NCBI GenBank assembly: GCA_020310875.1 | Contig: CM035439.1 | Location: 141,489,139-141,553,138, forward strand | Length of the DNA stretch: 64,000 bases | Source of the DNA: Ceratopteris richardii | Lineage: Eukaryota > Streptophyta > Polypodiopsida > Polypodiales > Pteridaceae | Direction: 5' to 3' | In this document: piece after piece, positions 11,460 to 23,615 of the stretch | Layout of the letters: each line of letters starts with the position of its first letter | Numbering within the stretch: the stretch's first letter is position 1 | The notes under the pieces: generated by a model | Database searches by the model: none | Told to the model about the DNA's origin: nothing | What the model saw: only the letters and a program-made list of their open reading frames with translations | Program-made: the position numbers and the translations under genes

Positions 11460-12409
11460 TAGGTGGAGATCTTGGTGGTGCATTTGGCGATCATTTTAGT
11501 TTTGGTGGTGGTGCTGGTAGAGTTTGGTGGTGTGATCATCCACTCATTGGAAGAGGTCCTTTGCCATCGATTTGTACTCACTTTGGGTAGTACATTGCCC
11601 ATTTTGCACCCTCCCACCCTTTGCTTCATCATTTTGTATGCTCATTACCCCCATTTTCCCACCCTCCCACCCTTATTCTATCATTTTCGTGCTCCATTTC
11701 AACATTTTATAATGCTTATAAGCACTGTGTTACACTCATCTTACTCATACAATTTGATGATTTTTTATGCATCTCAAGTTTGTGAACTGTTCAGAAACAC
11801 TTTTGTGACACACATTCATCAATTTTGAAAGTGTTTTTTTAGTCCGTTGTTTGATGCATCTTTAATTCTACAAAGGCTATCAACACTTGATTCTCTTTGA
11901 CTGCCTACCTAGTTCATTCGGAACTTATTATACTTGTTATATTTGCAATTGATACTCTCTACATCCATAATACTGTAATCACTTTGTCATTTCTGCTCAC
12001 CATTGGGGATTTTCGATCAGAGAACATCAGAAGACTTCAAAGTACATCGTTTATAGATTGTTTCCACGCAAGGCTTGATCCGGGTGCTAACTAAGCATAG
12101 GTCCCCTCCGGAATCGCGATAGAAAGCTAGAGCGGATCCCCGACTCGGTGTTCCTGGAATTCTACCGTAGCCATATGCAGCTTACTTTGATTGCTGAAAG
12201 TGAGGACTTCTCAGGAATTAACCTCCGTCTTCCACGACTTCTCTCTGCGAGCTCAATGCAAGGGAACGGCGACAAAGGAAGAGACTCTTTCCATTGTATA
12301 GCAAGACAAATCATCTTTGTGTAAAGAGAGAGATAGCACACACTATCTCTGCAAACACTATCTCAGAGAAAGCTTGCAGCCCTACGCTTGTGGTCAAGTC
12401 GCCTTTGAC

Positions 12410-12448
<39 letters not shown>

Positions 12449-13398
12449 CTCTCAGCTGAAACTGGTTTTATGAAACACATAGAGATTGTGCATGTATGAG
12501 CTATGCCTTCTCTGAGAATGAGATAAAGAGTGAGGGTGCTAGCATGGATAATCTTAATAGAGACGCTTGCACAATTCAATATTTGATTTCCATTCACTTG
12601 CTACTATAGGTTCTATGCAAGAATTTCTCTCGTGCACAGAGAGATCCTCGAAGAGCCTGCACCTGCTACAAAGTCCAAGTGCACGCTGGGAACAAACGAT
12701 GTGCAACATATAGAGGACACCAGATCAGAAGGAAGAAACCTCTGTAGCCATGCGTGTTGAGTGGTCTCCTACCTCAATGCATACTGCTTCCAAGGAACAA
12801 GGAAAACGTTTCGCTTCATTGATCAATTCCAAAATACGGTAGTCCTGTTGCAGGCTCATCTCAGCTCAGATTTGCTTGACGAACACCCTCGGTTCATCCT
12901 CCCTTATCTCACATCTGACACACCACTCGCTTCAACAGTCGGCCCACATCAGTCCTTGTCCTAGCCGGCATCATACTCATCTGTACGGGTGCCAAGTACC
13001 AGTACAGAGTGCTTAAAGACTGGAGCGTCACCTGCTACACCATCTCTGGTCAAGAACGTGATTAGCCGCCTGAGCAGCACCGGTTCATTGCACTCGTTTC
13101 CCTATAGCGCATGCAGGATCAGGGTTATTGTGGTTCGTGCAAATGCCATCTAAGGATTTCACGTGGTCTATGCAAGAGACTGAGAAAGCTGCGTGATTGG
13201 TGCTGGCTCATGGCATGGGCAGCTCTGAGAGGTGACAGATGCCAGCCCCCAAGAATTTTAAGTGTGGTGTCTAGTTTTCCATTTCAAGCTTTGCAATTAT
13301 TTTGAAGCGGTATTTTTGGCAAGTGTCTTTGATAGTGTTTCTAAACACTTTATCCTCAAAGCTTTGTAATGACCAAAAGTGAAGGTAGCTCATAATCT
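11460..13398 (+). other. Long untranslated leader of F
   Basis: About 1.94 kb between primer site and gag with no copia protein similarity that I can see; the small open frames in it are not conserved-looking. It includes an (AG)16 microsatellite at 12414-12445. Base composition is more even than in the surrounding AT-rich flanks. It may hold packaging or translation signals, or captured DNA. Confidence 0.6.
12414..12445 (+). repeat. (AG)16 microsatellite
   Basis: Uninterrupted AG dinucleotides for 32 bp in the F leader. Confidence 0.95.
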
Positions 13399-14571
13399 AT
13401 GGCTAACTTCTTACCCTCTTTCACCCCTATTTTTATGCCTAAGGATGAAAGCCTCAATGGACAAAATTACAATCTATGGAAAGCTTTCAAGCATGCATAT
13501 CTCTACACGAATCTCCTTCATGAGGTAGTAGATGGGTCAGACCCCAAACCCAATAGGGATACCAACTTATAAAATTGGCATGTGTGGAATGTCAATGACA
13601 AACGAGCTTTAGGTCAGCTGTTACTTGCCTATGACGAACTGACGAAAAGACATATCACGGCCTGTAAGACATCCAAGGATGCTTGGGATACGTTCCTCGC
13701 TTTGTATGAAGACAAAACCCCTTCGAAAATATATGCATTAGAGGTCGAGTTTCATAATTTGACCATTCCGCCACACGACACAATTACCAAGGTCATAGCC
13801 CAATTTGAGGACTACCAGCATAAATTAGCACTATGTGGTAGGCAAATTTCTAGTGAAGACATGGCTGTTAGGCTTCTTAACAAGTTACCTAAGTCATACG
13901 AGACATTTGTCACAACTTTGTATAATCCCGGCCAAGTCTTAACTTGGGAAGTGGTTCGTCGATGATTGCTCCTTCACGACTCGCGAGCCAAATCGACTTC
14001 CTCCAAAAAGTGTGCCATGAAGTCCAAAGGCCCATTCAATAAGGGCAAAACCACAATTCATCATGCTAGCAATGGATCTAAGAAAGGATCACATAATTCA
14101 TCGAAGAAGTTCACCTGTAATTTTTGTGGAAAATTAGGACACTTAGAAAAGTTTTGCTATAAAAAGAAACAATCATCGAAGGCCTCTACGTCTAGGCAAG
14201 CATCCAAAGGATCCCAACATAGATCTCACTACTCTAGTGAGGAACTCTTCATCTCAACAGAAGCCAATGCCCTAGTTACTTCTAGCTCCCTGCATGAGTG
14301 GATCTTTGATAGCAGAGCTACCTCCCATATGTGCAAAGACAAGGACTCCTTTCAAGAACTCGAAGAGCACACAAGAGAAGTCTATCTTGGCAACAAAAAA
14401 AGTTTACCCATCAAAAGAAAAGGGAAAGTTCAAATTACCAACAATCAGGAGGAATGCAAGTCTTTATCCAATGTTCTTTTTGTTCCAAATTTATGTATGC
14501 ATCTACTTTTCGTCAAGGCCATTACAGATCAGGTAAACAAGCATGGTTTGATAACACCTCAGTTAAGGTAG
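13399..14571 (+). pseudogene. Copia gag and protease of F
   Basis: The ATG at 13399 opens MANFLPSFTPIFMPKD, followed by LNGQNYNLWKAFKHAYL, a typical copia gag start. The frame then continues to 14571 with two stops, TAA at 13570 and TGA at 13963. The UBN2-type gag core (DAWDTFLALYEDKTPSK, VIAQFEDYQHKLALCG) spans about 13670-13960. A CX2CX4HX4C zinc knuckle, CNFCGKLGHLEKFC, is at about 14119-14160. The protease site reads DSRATSHM instead of DSGATSHM, which would abolish the aspartic protease. The frame shifts near 14530 into the integrase part. Confidence 0.9.
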
Positions 14572-14574
14572 TTG

Positions 14575-17258
14575 ATCCCCATACCAAGGATGTCATTGCT
14601 CAAGGTATTGAAGAAAAGGGCCTCTACAAACTATCTTGCTTTGTATCCAAAGAATCAACCTCAAGTTTGTGGCACCAAAGATTTGGCCACACCTCTTACT
14701 TATCAAAAATCTGTTCATCCAAACTTGTGAAGGGATTGCCAAAGATAGGGCAACTTACTGATGTCTGCCAAGCTTCCACCCAAGGCAAGCAACATAGGGC
14801 CCCAGTTCCCAAGGAAGCTTCAACAAGAGTGAGGAACCCTCTAGCCCTTATCCACATGGACTTATGTGGACCCATGAACACCCCATCCCTGAGTGGATCC
14901 CTCTACTTTTATCTTCTAGTACATGACCACTCTCGCTATATTTGGGTGTACTTTTTGAAGTCAAAGGCAGACACATTCTCTAAGTTTCAAACTTGGATCA
15001 AAAAAGTTGAGAATGAAGCTTCACCTAAAGTTAAAACCATCAGATCAGATGGAGGTGGTGAGTTTATCAATCATGACTTTGCTAACTTTCTCAACTAGAA
15101 AGGGATCAAAAGATAAGTCACTCAGCCTCATAATCCATCCCAGAATGGAGTAGCTGAAAGAAAAATACGCAGTGTGATGGAAATGGCAAGAACTATGCTT
15201 CATCACAAGGATCTACCCTACAAGTTCTGGGCAGAAGTCGTGCATACTGCCATTCACATTCTTAATTGAGGATTTACAAGTGCATTACACAACAAAACAC
15301 CCTTCGAAGCATACTATGGAAGAAAACCAAATGTGAATCACTTTCGAGTCTTTGGTAGTGAAGCTTTTATCCATGTACCAAAAGAAGATAGAAACAAGTT
15401 ATAATCAAAGTCCAAGAAACACATATTCATAGGGTACAGTGACCAATCAAAGGCATACCGTCTATATGATATGGAAAACCACTCATCACGAGTTCGAAGG
15501 ATGTGATCTTCAATGAAGCTTCCGCATACTCAAGAAAAGATTCAAGTACAAGTCTTAGTCCACCTATCTACACTTCAGAGGGGGACTCAGTATTTCCAAA
15601 CTCCAACTCAGAAGCCAATACTTCACAACAACCACTCCGATCTCAAAGGCTTCTTGATAAGAGACAACGCGAACAAATTCATTATGTTAATTATGCTCTA
15701 ATGCAAATTCAGCAAATTCCAGAGCCATCCAACTACAAAGAAGCTCAAGGCCAACCAGAGTGGGAAGCAGCTATGAAAGAGGAACTGGATGCAATAGCCA
15801 AGAACAAGACTTGGACATTAGTTCCCAAACCAACCAACCATCAAGTCATAGGAGTCAACTGGATATACAAAGTCAAATACAAGTCTGATGGCACTCTAGA
15901 TAAATATAAGGCAAGATTAGTCACGAAGGGATACAAGCAACAACATGGCATTGACTATGAAGAAACCTTTGCTCTTACTGCAAGATTCACAACCATAAGA
16001 ATCATCTTAGCACTAAGTGCTCACTTTAAGTGGCCCATTTACCAGTTGGACGTCAAAAGTGCATTCCTCAATGGATATCTTCAAGAAGAAGTATATGTTG
16101 AACAACCTGAAGGCTTCAAGATCAAAGGCAAAGAAGATCAATTCTACAAGCTTCACAAGGCACTTTACAAACTTAAGTAAGCTCCCAGGGCCTGGTATGA
16201 AAAGATTCACAAGTTCTTTGAAGACAAGGGATTTCACAGAAGCAATGCTGATGCTAATCTCTATATCTATCAAAAGGAGTCTTTAGTAGCCATCATCATT
16301 CTCTATGTAGATGACTTGATCTTGATAGGCTCAGACGAAGAATACATCCAGTTTATCATCACACAGCTTCATCTTGAGTACTCTATGACAGATCTTGGAT
16401 TACTACACTACTTCTTGGGTATGGAAGTTTGGCAAACAAAAGAAGGTATATTCCTATCACAGAAGAAGTATTGCTCTGATCTACGTTCCATATATAACAT
16501 GGACCAGTGTCGCTCAATTTCTAAACCACTTGATCCAAACATCAAGCTTACACTGGAGGACTCATCATCGCTTGTGGATGTGCATACCTATCGATTTGTT
16601 GGTTCATTACTCTATCTTGCCAACACTAGACCAGATATTGCTTATGTAGTTGGTATACTCAGTCAGTTTGCACATCAACCTTGTCAGACTCATTGGAATG
16701 CTGCTCAAAGACTATTTTGATACCTTGCCCTCACTCGACATCATGATCTTTGGTATAGAGGGAGCATCAAAGTCGCCGGATATTCAGATTCTGATTGGGC
16801 CGGTGATCCTGATTCTCGACGGTCTACTTCTGGGTATATATTCTTGCTTGGCTCAAGACCTATCTCTTGGGCAAGTAAGAAGCAGCCTACAGTTGCTCTA
16901 TCATCCATAGAGGCCGAGTATCGAGCAACGAGCTTTATGGCATGTGAGGCCATATGGCTTTGACATTTATTATCTGACATTGGTGTTTTGCAAGATACTC
17001 CGACATGTATTCGCACGGACAGCTAGTCAGCCTTGGCCATCGCGAAGAATCCAGTGTTCCATGCTCGGATGAAGCACATCGAGACCCAGTACCACTTCAT
17101 CCGCGAGAAGCTCATATCTCAAGAGATTACTCCGGAGCAGTGTACCTCTCAGGAGAACCTGGTGGACATGTTCATGAAGGCTCTACCTTCGGTTCTGCTT
17201 CAGTGCTTGGTGGATCTCTGCAGCATTCAGCCGCTCCAAAATGGAGCTGCAGATGGGG
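14575..17258 (+). pseudogene. Copia pol of F (integrase, RT, RNase H)
   Basis: 14575-15098 holds the pre-integrase zinc region (LWHQRFGH; the second knuckle reads CQAS, losing a cysteine), the first catalytic Asp in HMDLCGPM, and the second in IRSDGGGEF. The third residue is in GVAERKIRSVMEMAR near 15150, after two stops. RT starts at about 15770 ([12 protein letters not shown]), runs through [12 protein letters not shown] and [13 protein letters not shown], breaks at a TAA near 16180, and resumes with the LYVDDLILIG box near 16302. RNase H motifs ([22 protein letters not shown], [27 protein letters not shown]) lie at 16780-17200 in shifting frames. Not translatable as one protein. Confidence 0.9.
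17240..17258 (+). promoter_or_regulatory. Polypurine tract of F
   Basis: AAATGGAGCTGCAGATGGGG precedes the 3' LTR; purine-rich though interrupted, in the expected position for plus-strand priming. Confidence 0.6.
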
Positions 17259-17672
17259 TGTTGACGACATGATTGCTCCTTCTTCATCTACATTTGTATC
17301 CGCATGAGTGCATCTCCATTTTGTATCCAGGAGGCACTCCATTTCTAGTCTATTTCCATTTTATATTGTATTTCCTTTGTATTTGGGTACCTTGCCATGT
17401 GCTTCTACTAGTTGTATTCATTCTCCTTTCAGGAGACTTATCCCACATATGATGTACTTTTGAGAGCCCCTCCCAAATCTATATAAGGAGGGCCTCTCCC
17501 CGCATTTGTACTTGGTTAGAAGCTTGAGGAGCCTACTCCATGCTCTTGGCAAGCTCATTTCTAATCCACATGAGTTTACCCATTTCATGGTCTACTCATT
17601 TTGTGTCTCACACATTCTTTGTTTTGTGAGAGTACTTTACTTTTCATTTTGCTTCCTCGTGTGTATTGTACA
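17259..17672 (+). repeat. 3' LTR of F (414 bp)
   Basis: TGTTGACGAC to TTGTACA, matching 11030-11445, with the TATA box at 17479-17488 and TSD CCATG directly after it. Confidence 0.93.
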
Positions 17673-17677
17673 CCATG

Positions 17678-18290
17678 GCCTTCTTTTCTCATCATAAACA
17701 AGTTCATAACATAAACTCATATAGAAAATACCCTTAATCCATGTAGACAATTATACTCATTACTTATCGTCCCTTCATGTTTTGTTTATATCACATCTTC
17801 CTCTTTTTCTTTGCCTACAATTACTAAATAAAGAGATCATTCAAATCAAAAAGTCACATTTTGAGAGATTTAGAGATCACCAATCTTTAAGAATATTTTA
17901 ATTTTTCAGAATGTAAGTTAGAGTGGAGAAATCCATCTGACATCTTCTCCCACTAAACCTGCACGTGGTCTCAATGGGCCAACCAATAGATTATTAAAGG
18001 CAGTATCAATTTCTTTTGAAAAAAACTATTTTTGAATGTTTCCAAATGGTGTATCAAATATTTTTTTAAATTGAAGTATAGATTCTAACAATAAAGAAAC
18101 TTTAAAATTACTCAAGCTTGAATTAAAACTTTTTCCTTCAATGTATGAAATTGAAAACAAGTGTTAGAAAATCCTATAGAAATCATTTAGATAGTCATGG
18201 TACTCTCCCTTCTATTGACTCTGTTCATAAGTAATGTTTATCTTATATAAGTGTTCTATCACTTAGTTTCTTAGCCACTTGCCATAAGAT
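17678..18290. other. Unassigned AT-rich flank
   Basis: No coding signature. The stretch near 17896-17945 (AATGTAAGT, AGTGGAGAAAT) recurs at about 25561-25612, so both belong to an old dispersed repeat or to one sequence split by the B' insertion. Confidence 0.5.
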
Positions 18291-18295
18291 GCTAC

Positions 18296-19359
18296 TGTTG
18301 GAAGAGATGGATGGATACCTCTAGGAAGTGAGGTGGTACTGCCAAAACCTACTTAGTACCTGCCCTATTTCACTTTAGGGTTATGAAGTAGGCCCTCTTA
18401 GCTTGCAAAGGACACAAAATAAGTACCTATGTACTTTGGAAATGATGCTTCAAACAATTAGATCAAAACAGATAACTTTGCAATTAGCTAGTGACCAAAA
18501 ACTTGCTATATTGGTCTTGACACCTCTTGGATATTTTGTTTACTGCTCTCAGTACAGTAGCAACTAGGAAAATTCCTTTCGAGGGTATCTAATTAGCTTA
18601 GATAGCTAGTGATTACAAGTAAAATCACGTAAAATGATGAACCATACAATGGGCAATCACTTTAGCAAGTGGATGCTTACCCCCGATTTTTTAAGAGCTA
18701 TATAGAGAATGACTAGAGAGGAATTTGATGCAGATTTCTCCGAATTGGCTAAAGAGAATGTCTTTAAATTTTGATAGCTTGAGGTAGACTTCTAGCTGGT
18801 TCCAACAAGCTATAGAACATGAAAAATGGGTAAGAACTCATTGGGATATGATCATTCAAAGTTCACTATCTTGAGTAGTCATAGCAGAGAGATGAACAGA
18901 GATGATCAATGATGTAATGTATTATAGAACAAGGTTGTACATGATCATTGGCATAGAGGTGATGCCAAATGATAATGACAAGAGTAGGCTATGGTGTAAG
19001 CCACTCAACCTCTACAATTGATCAACAATAAGCTCAAGAATGGGGGGCTCACAAGCCGTGAGATTACAAGTCTCTTATATAATGACTTTCTTCAAGTTTG
19101 AATTTGAAATTCAAATAGAGCTTCACCTAAAAGTACTCCTCTAAGTTAGGAGTGGTTCTACCAAATGACATTTGTAGTTCTTGCTTTCTCTAGCTCCGCA
19201 AGATTTAATTATTTACGAGATTCTCTCAAGTGACACAACTTTTTACAAATGGTAAATGGCCAAGTATTATAAGCCAAAGTTCACATGCTTCATGAAGTGA
19301 TTGCACATATTTTTTTCCATGCCTAGCCAAGTGTGATGGCTTGGACACTTGCACCAACA
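18296..19359 (-). repeat. 3' LTR of B' (1064 bp)
   Basis: Minus strand TGTTGGTGCAAGTGTCC to TTCCAACA. TATA-like TTATATAAG is on the minus strand at 19074-19082. A perfect 9-1-9 palindrome, TTTGAATTT/AAATTCAAA, is at 19097-19115. Confidence 0.92.
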
Positions 19360-19374
19360 GCTCCCCCTCAAGCC
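19360..19374 (-). promoter_or_regulatory. Polypurine tract of B'
   Basis: Minus strand GGCTTGAGGGGGAGC abuts the 3' LTR; the same GAGGGGGAGC precedes the 3' LTR of copia B at 42667-42676. Confidence 0.88.
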
Positions 19375-19396
19375 AAACATCTTAGCTTGTACTTCT

Positions 19397-22300
19397 TTAT
19401 GAGCCTTCTTGAATGTCCTGCAATCCAATCATAGCTTGAAACCTGCAAAGTTTAGTACCATTAAGTGATTTGGTCAACAAATCTGCACATTGCATATTTA
19501 TGGACACATATGCCAATTGAATTTCCTTGCTCAATAGCTTCTCTCTAACATAGTGATAATGTATTTCTATATGCTTGGTTCTTGCATGATAGATAGGGTT
19601 GGCTGCAAGACGCAAAGAACTTGTATTGACACCAAAGATCATAGGTGAGTGAGTATGAAGTCCCAAATCTGAATATAGCAATCTAATCCACATTGCTTCT
19701 TGTGTAGCATTCGCAAATCCCCTATATTCAGCCTCTGTTGAAGATAGAGCAATATTAGGTTGCTTCTTGGAAGACCATGAAATGGGCTTATCACCTGCAA
19801 AAGACAAATATCCAGGGGTACTCCTCCTGTCATCCTTACAACCTGCCCAATTTGCATCTCAGTAAAGCTTGATGTCTAAATCTGATGTGTATGGAAAGCA
19901 TAAACCTTGATTTTGAGTACCCTTGATATACTTCAAAATCCTTTTGGTGGCTTCCAAGTGAGGTGCTCTAGGTTTATGCATGAATTAACTTAAAACACTT
20001 ACTCCATAAGCTATGTCAATCCTTGTCAAGGTTGCATAGTTTAGACTTCCAACTCTGCTTTGATATCCTGCAATGTCTCAAGAAAATCACCTTCATGAGC
20101 ACTCAATTTATGATTTACCTCCATAGGGGTGCTAGAAACCTTTGCATTCTCCAAGTGTAACTTCTTCAACATGTCCCGCACATATTTCCTTTGAGTAATG
20201 TAAATTCGAGAATTTGTCTAGATCAATTCAAGTCCAAGAAAATACTTCAAAAACCCTAGGTCACTGATCTTAAACTCCTACATCATTAGGTTCTTGATTT
20301 GTTTAATGCCATTGGCATCATTCCCTATAAGTATGATATCATCAACATACACACATAAATATATCATCTCTCAATTACTTCTCTTGACAAATAGAGAAGA
20401 ATCTGCTTTGCTCATCATGAATCCTTGATCTTGAAGATATGTAGTTAACCTATGGCCCCATGCCCTAGGTTCCTACTTCAAACCATAAAGAGCTTTGTTC
20501 AATTTGCACACATAATTTACCTTGCTTGGATCTTCATAGCTAGGAGGTTGAGCCATGTAAACCTCCTCTGAAATCCATCCATTAAGGAAAGCATTTTCAC
20601 ATCCAATTGATACATATTCCAATTCCTGGATGCGGCCACACTTACCAATTCTCTAATGGTTGGCATTTTAGCCATAGGTGATAAAGTCTCTTCATAATCA
20701 ACTCCTTGGGTTTGTGAAAAACCCTTAGCCACAAGTCTAGCTTTATACCTGTTTATGGATCCATCTAACTTTCTCTTGATTTTCTAAACCATCTAGAACC
20801 AATTACCTTCACTAACGCCTTCTTGGGTACTAGCTCCCAAGTGTCATTCTCTTGGATTGCTTCTATTTCCTCATCCATAGTTTCTTTCCATTCTTCCTTG
20901 GTCTTTGCTTCTTCATATGAAGAAGACTCTTCAAATGACAAATATTTAGCAAGATAACTGGAATGCTTAGTAACTAATAAAGTATCATACCCATATCTAA
21001 TTGGCTTCTTGCTCTCCCTTTATGGTCTCCTTAGAGCTTGGTTGGATGATTCAGGTAAGTCTTCCAACCTCTTCATCTTGGCCTTGCCTTTGGATTTCCA
21101 TGCTTTAAATACTTCTAAATTGATGGTGTCTTCATCATCTGATTTGATGTCTTCAATTTGGCTTGGCTCCTCCTTGGTGAAGCTTGGAAATTCCTCTTCC
21201 AAGTTATATGGCAACTTGACCTTCCTGCATTCAATTTCAAACCAAGAATCATTCTCATCAAGCACAACATCTCTACTGACCATGAATACTTTTTTGGATG
21301 GATTATTAAACATGTATCCTTTCTTATTTAAATCATACCCTATGAATATGCACTTCTTTGCCTTAGGGTCTAGCTTACCTCTTATTTGAGATGGAACATG
21401 CACATAAGCAACACATCCAAATATTCTACAATGATCAAGTGATGGTCTCCTACCATTCTATGCTTCATATGGGGTCATCCCATCAAGTGATTTGGATGGC
21501 AACATGTTAGTAAGATAAGTAGTAGTAGATACACTTTCTGTCCACAAATAATTTGGTAATTTTTTTCATCTAGCATTGATCTAGTTGTTTCCACAATCAA
21601 CATATGTCTCCTCTCTGCTACCCCATTTTGCTCAGGGGTGAACCTTGTAGTAATCTCCCTTTTGATACCTCTGTCCTGCAAGAATGCATCAAATTCATTG
21701 GAGAAGTACTCACCTCCTCCATCTAACCTTATCCTCTTTAGGCTTCTTCTTGTTTGATTTTCCTCAAGTGCAAGATACTTCTTGAAGCAACTAAACACTT
21801 CATCTTTATGTTTCATAAAGTACAAGATAGTCCACCTACTGCAATCATCAATGAATGACACATAATACCTTGAGCCTAAAATTGATGGGTCCTTGCTTGG
21901 TCCTTACACATCTGTGTGGACAAGTTCCAAATAATCCTCATGCATGTAGCCTTTCTTTGTGAAGGGTAACCTGTGTGATTTACCAAACTGACAAGCACCA
22001 CATTTATAGATCATGTGTTGCTTGGATACATTAGGTATCCCAAGCACACATTGATCTCTACATATTTTCTTCAAGGTTCTCTCACCAATATGCCCTAATC
22101 TTTTTAGACAAATCTCAAGCTCAGACAATGTTTGATCCTTGTAGTTATAAAGTGCAATGTTTCTAGTGTCCTCTAGCTCAAATGTAAATAGTCTACCTTT
22201 TCTTTCTCCCTTGGAAATTCTCTTGAATCCATGTTGGGGATCCTCCACAAAAGCTCCATATTTGTTGACCTAACCTGCAAACCTTTTTGCACTATCTGTC

Positions 22301-22400
22301 CAACATGCATCAAATTCTTGGTGATTGTAGGTACATAAAGAACCCTGCTCAACAGATTTCTATTGCCATCAAAAGTTTTGACATTTCTTACCTTGACCAC
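19397..22400 (-). pseudogene. Copia pol remnant of B'
   Basis: Right to left: 22400-21904 covers the protease-to-integrase linker and the zinc region (LGHIGERTLKKICRDQCV, YKCGACQFGKSH). 21861-21475 is the integrase core with IRLDGGGEYFSNEF and PEQNGVAERRH. 21403-21020 is the integrase C-terminal extension ([17 protein letters not shown]). 20732-20517 is RT ([32 protein letters not shown]). 19807-19397 is RNase H (SSTEAEYRGFAN, HARTKHIEIHYHYVREK, CADLLTKSL). Several stops and shifts lie between, including in the YVDD region near 20350, which is out of frame. The tryptophan and catalytic boxes show steady decay rather than one inactivating event. Confidence 0.9.
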
Positions 22401-22458
22401 TAAGTGCTTGGTGTCATCACCTGTTTGTGCTTGGTGCTTTCCCTTGGGCTCCTGAAGA

Positions 22459-23589
22459 TCAGAAAGAAGCTACATTGCCTGCGACATGGTTTGAACATCC
22501 TGAGTCAATATAGAAGACATGCTCATCATTCATACCTTGTTTTGAAGTCATATTCATAATGAGGAGAGAATCCTCTTGATCCTCTGTATGATTGTTGAAA
22601 TCCTTCCTTGATTTGTATCCTTTTTTATAATTGTTGTTGTTGCCATGATTGTAGCCTTGGTTATGGTTGAACCTTCCTCTTGATTGTGATTGGCCACCTC
22701 TTTGATATCCTCTTCCTCTCTGATTCTTGAAGTTCCTATAGCATTCATCTGTAGTGTGATTAGACAATCCACATATGTTGCATGGGGAAGATTTGAAAGG
22801 TCTTCCCCTACCTTGCTTACGTCGTGTGCCGCTTTCTCTTGAGTTTCTACCTCTCCCTCCATAGATAGCTTGAGAAGTAGTACCTTCATCCTCTACTTTC
22901 TTGCGTTTCCCTTTCTCTTTAGACTTTCCTTTATCTTTGTATAGGGCAGAAGAGTTGTTACCTTTTTATGGTTCTCCATTTTTGTTGAGCTTGGATTCAT
23001 GGGTAAAGAGTTGTCCCATGAGCGTGGTAAGATCTGGAATCTACATGTCCATGTATAAGTCCATAGCAGTTGTGAAGGCTTCCCACTTATCATCTGCCTT
23101 GATGCCATTGATTATTTGTCTCACTATTTTCTCCTCTTCAATCTCCTCTCCTATGCTTGCCAATTGATAAGCCACATCTTTAACTTTGGTCACAAACTCT
23201 AAAACATTCTTCTTGGGTTGCTTTCTTTGAGTAGTAAATTCAATCCACAATTGATTTTTTCTAGCTCTTGTGTTGGAAGAAAAGTATGAAAACAATGTAT
23301 CGCAAGTCTCTTGGGAGGTTTTACAATTCCTAATGTGTGGAAGAAGGAAGTCAGAGATAGATTTAAGTAAGTATGACCTTGCTAGATCATCTTTGGCACA
23401 CCATGAGTTGAGTCTTTCAAGCTCCTCTCTTGTAGGTTGTCCTTTGCTTCTGAAAATAGGCATCTCCTCATCTCTTGATATGTATCCATAGAGACTCCTT
23501 CCTTGTAAGTATGTCTTCATCCTCAATGACCATGTTGGATAGTTATTCCTATCCAATTTGTCAATAAAAGAAGGGAAAACATCTCCCAT
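22459..23589 (-). pseudogene. Copia gag remnant of B'
   Basis: Starts MGDVFPSFIDKLDRNNYPTW at 23589 and stays in one frame to 22459 with a stop near 23041 and further breaks. Gag helices (KNQLWIEFTTQRKQPKKNVL, GIKADDKWEAFTTAMDLYM) are followed by an Arg/Gly-rich stretch and the zinc knuckle CNICGLSNHTTDEC near 22740-22785. The end of this frame has the protease motif YIDSGCSNHVAGN. This is the same gag type as copia B, about 80-90% alike by eye. Confidence 0.9.
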
Positions 23590-23602
23590 TTTACCTCAAC
23601 TT

Positions 23603-23615
23603 GCTCAAATACCAC
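23603..23615 (-). promoter_or_regulatory. Mutated primer binding site of B'
   Basis: Minus strand GTGGTATTTGAGC lies at the 5' LTR edge. It differs from the standard GTGGTATCAGAGC of copia B at two bases. Confidence 0.75.

Larger units (their letters stand above)
11030..17672 (+). mobile_element. Copia LTR retrotransposon F, complete but decayed
   Basis: A 6643-bp plus-strand element with LTRs at 11030-11445 and 17259-17672 and TSD CCATG at 11025-11029 and 17673-17677. The primer site follows the left LTR, and a purine-rich run precedes the right LTR. Between the primer site and gag lies an unusually long leader of about 1.95 kb. Gag, protease, integrase, RT and RNase H follow in copia order, with several stops and frameshifts. 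The first base of the left LTR is C instead of T. Confidence 0.93.

Noticed and set aside
11463-11828. 121-codon frame in the F leader
   Set aside because: Hydrophobic, unrecognised, and starts next to the primer site; no support beyond length.
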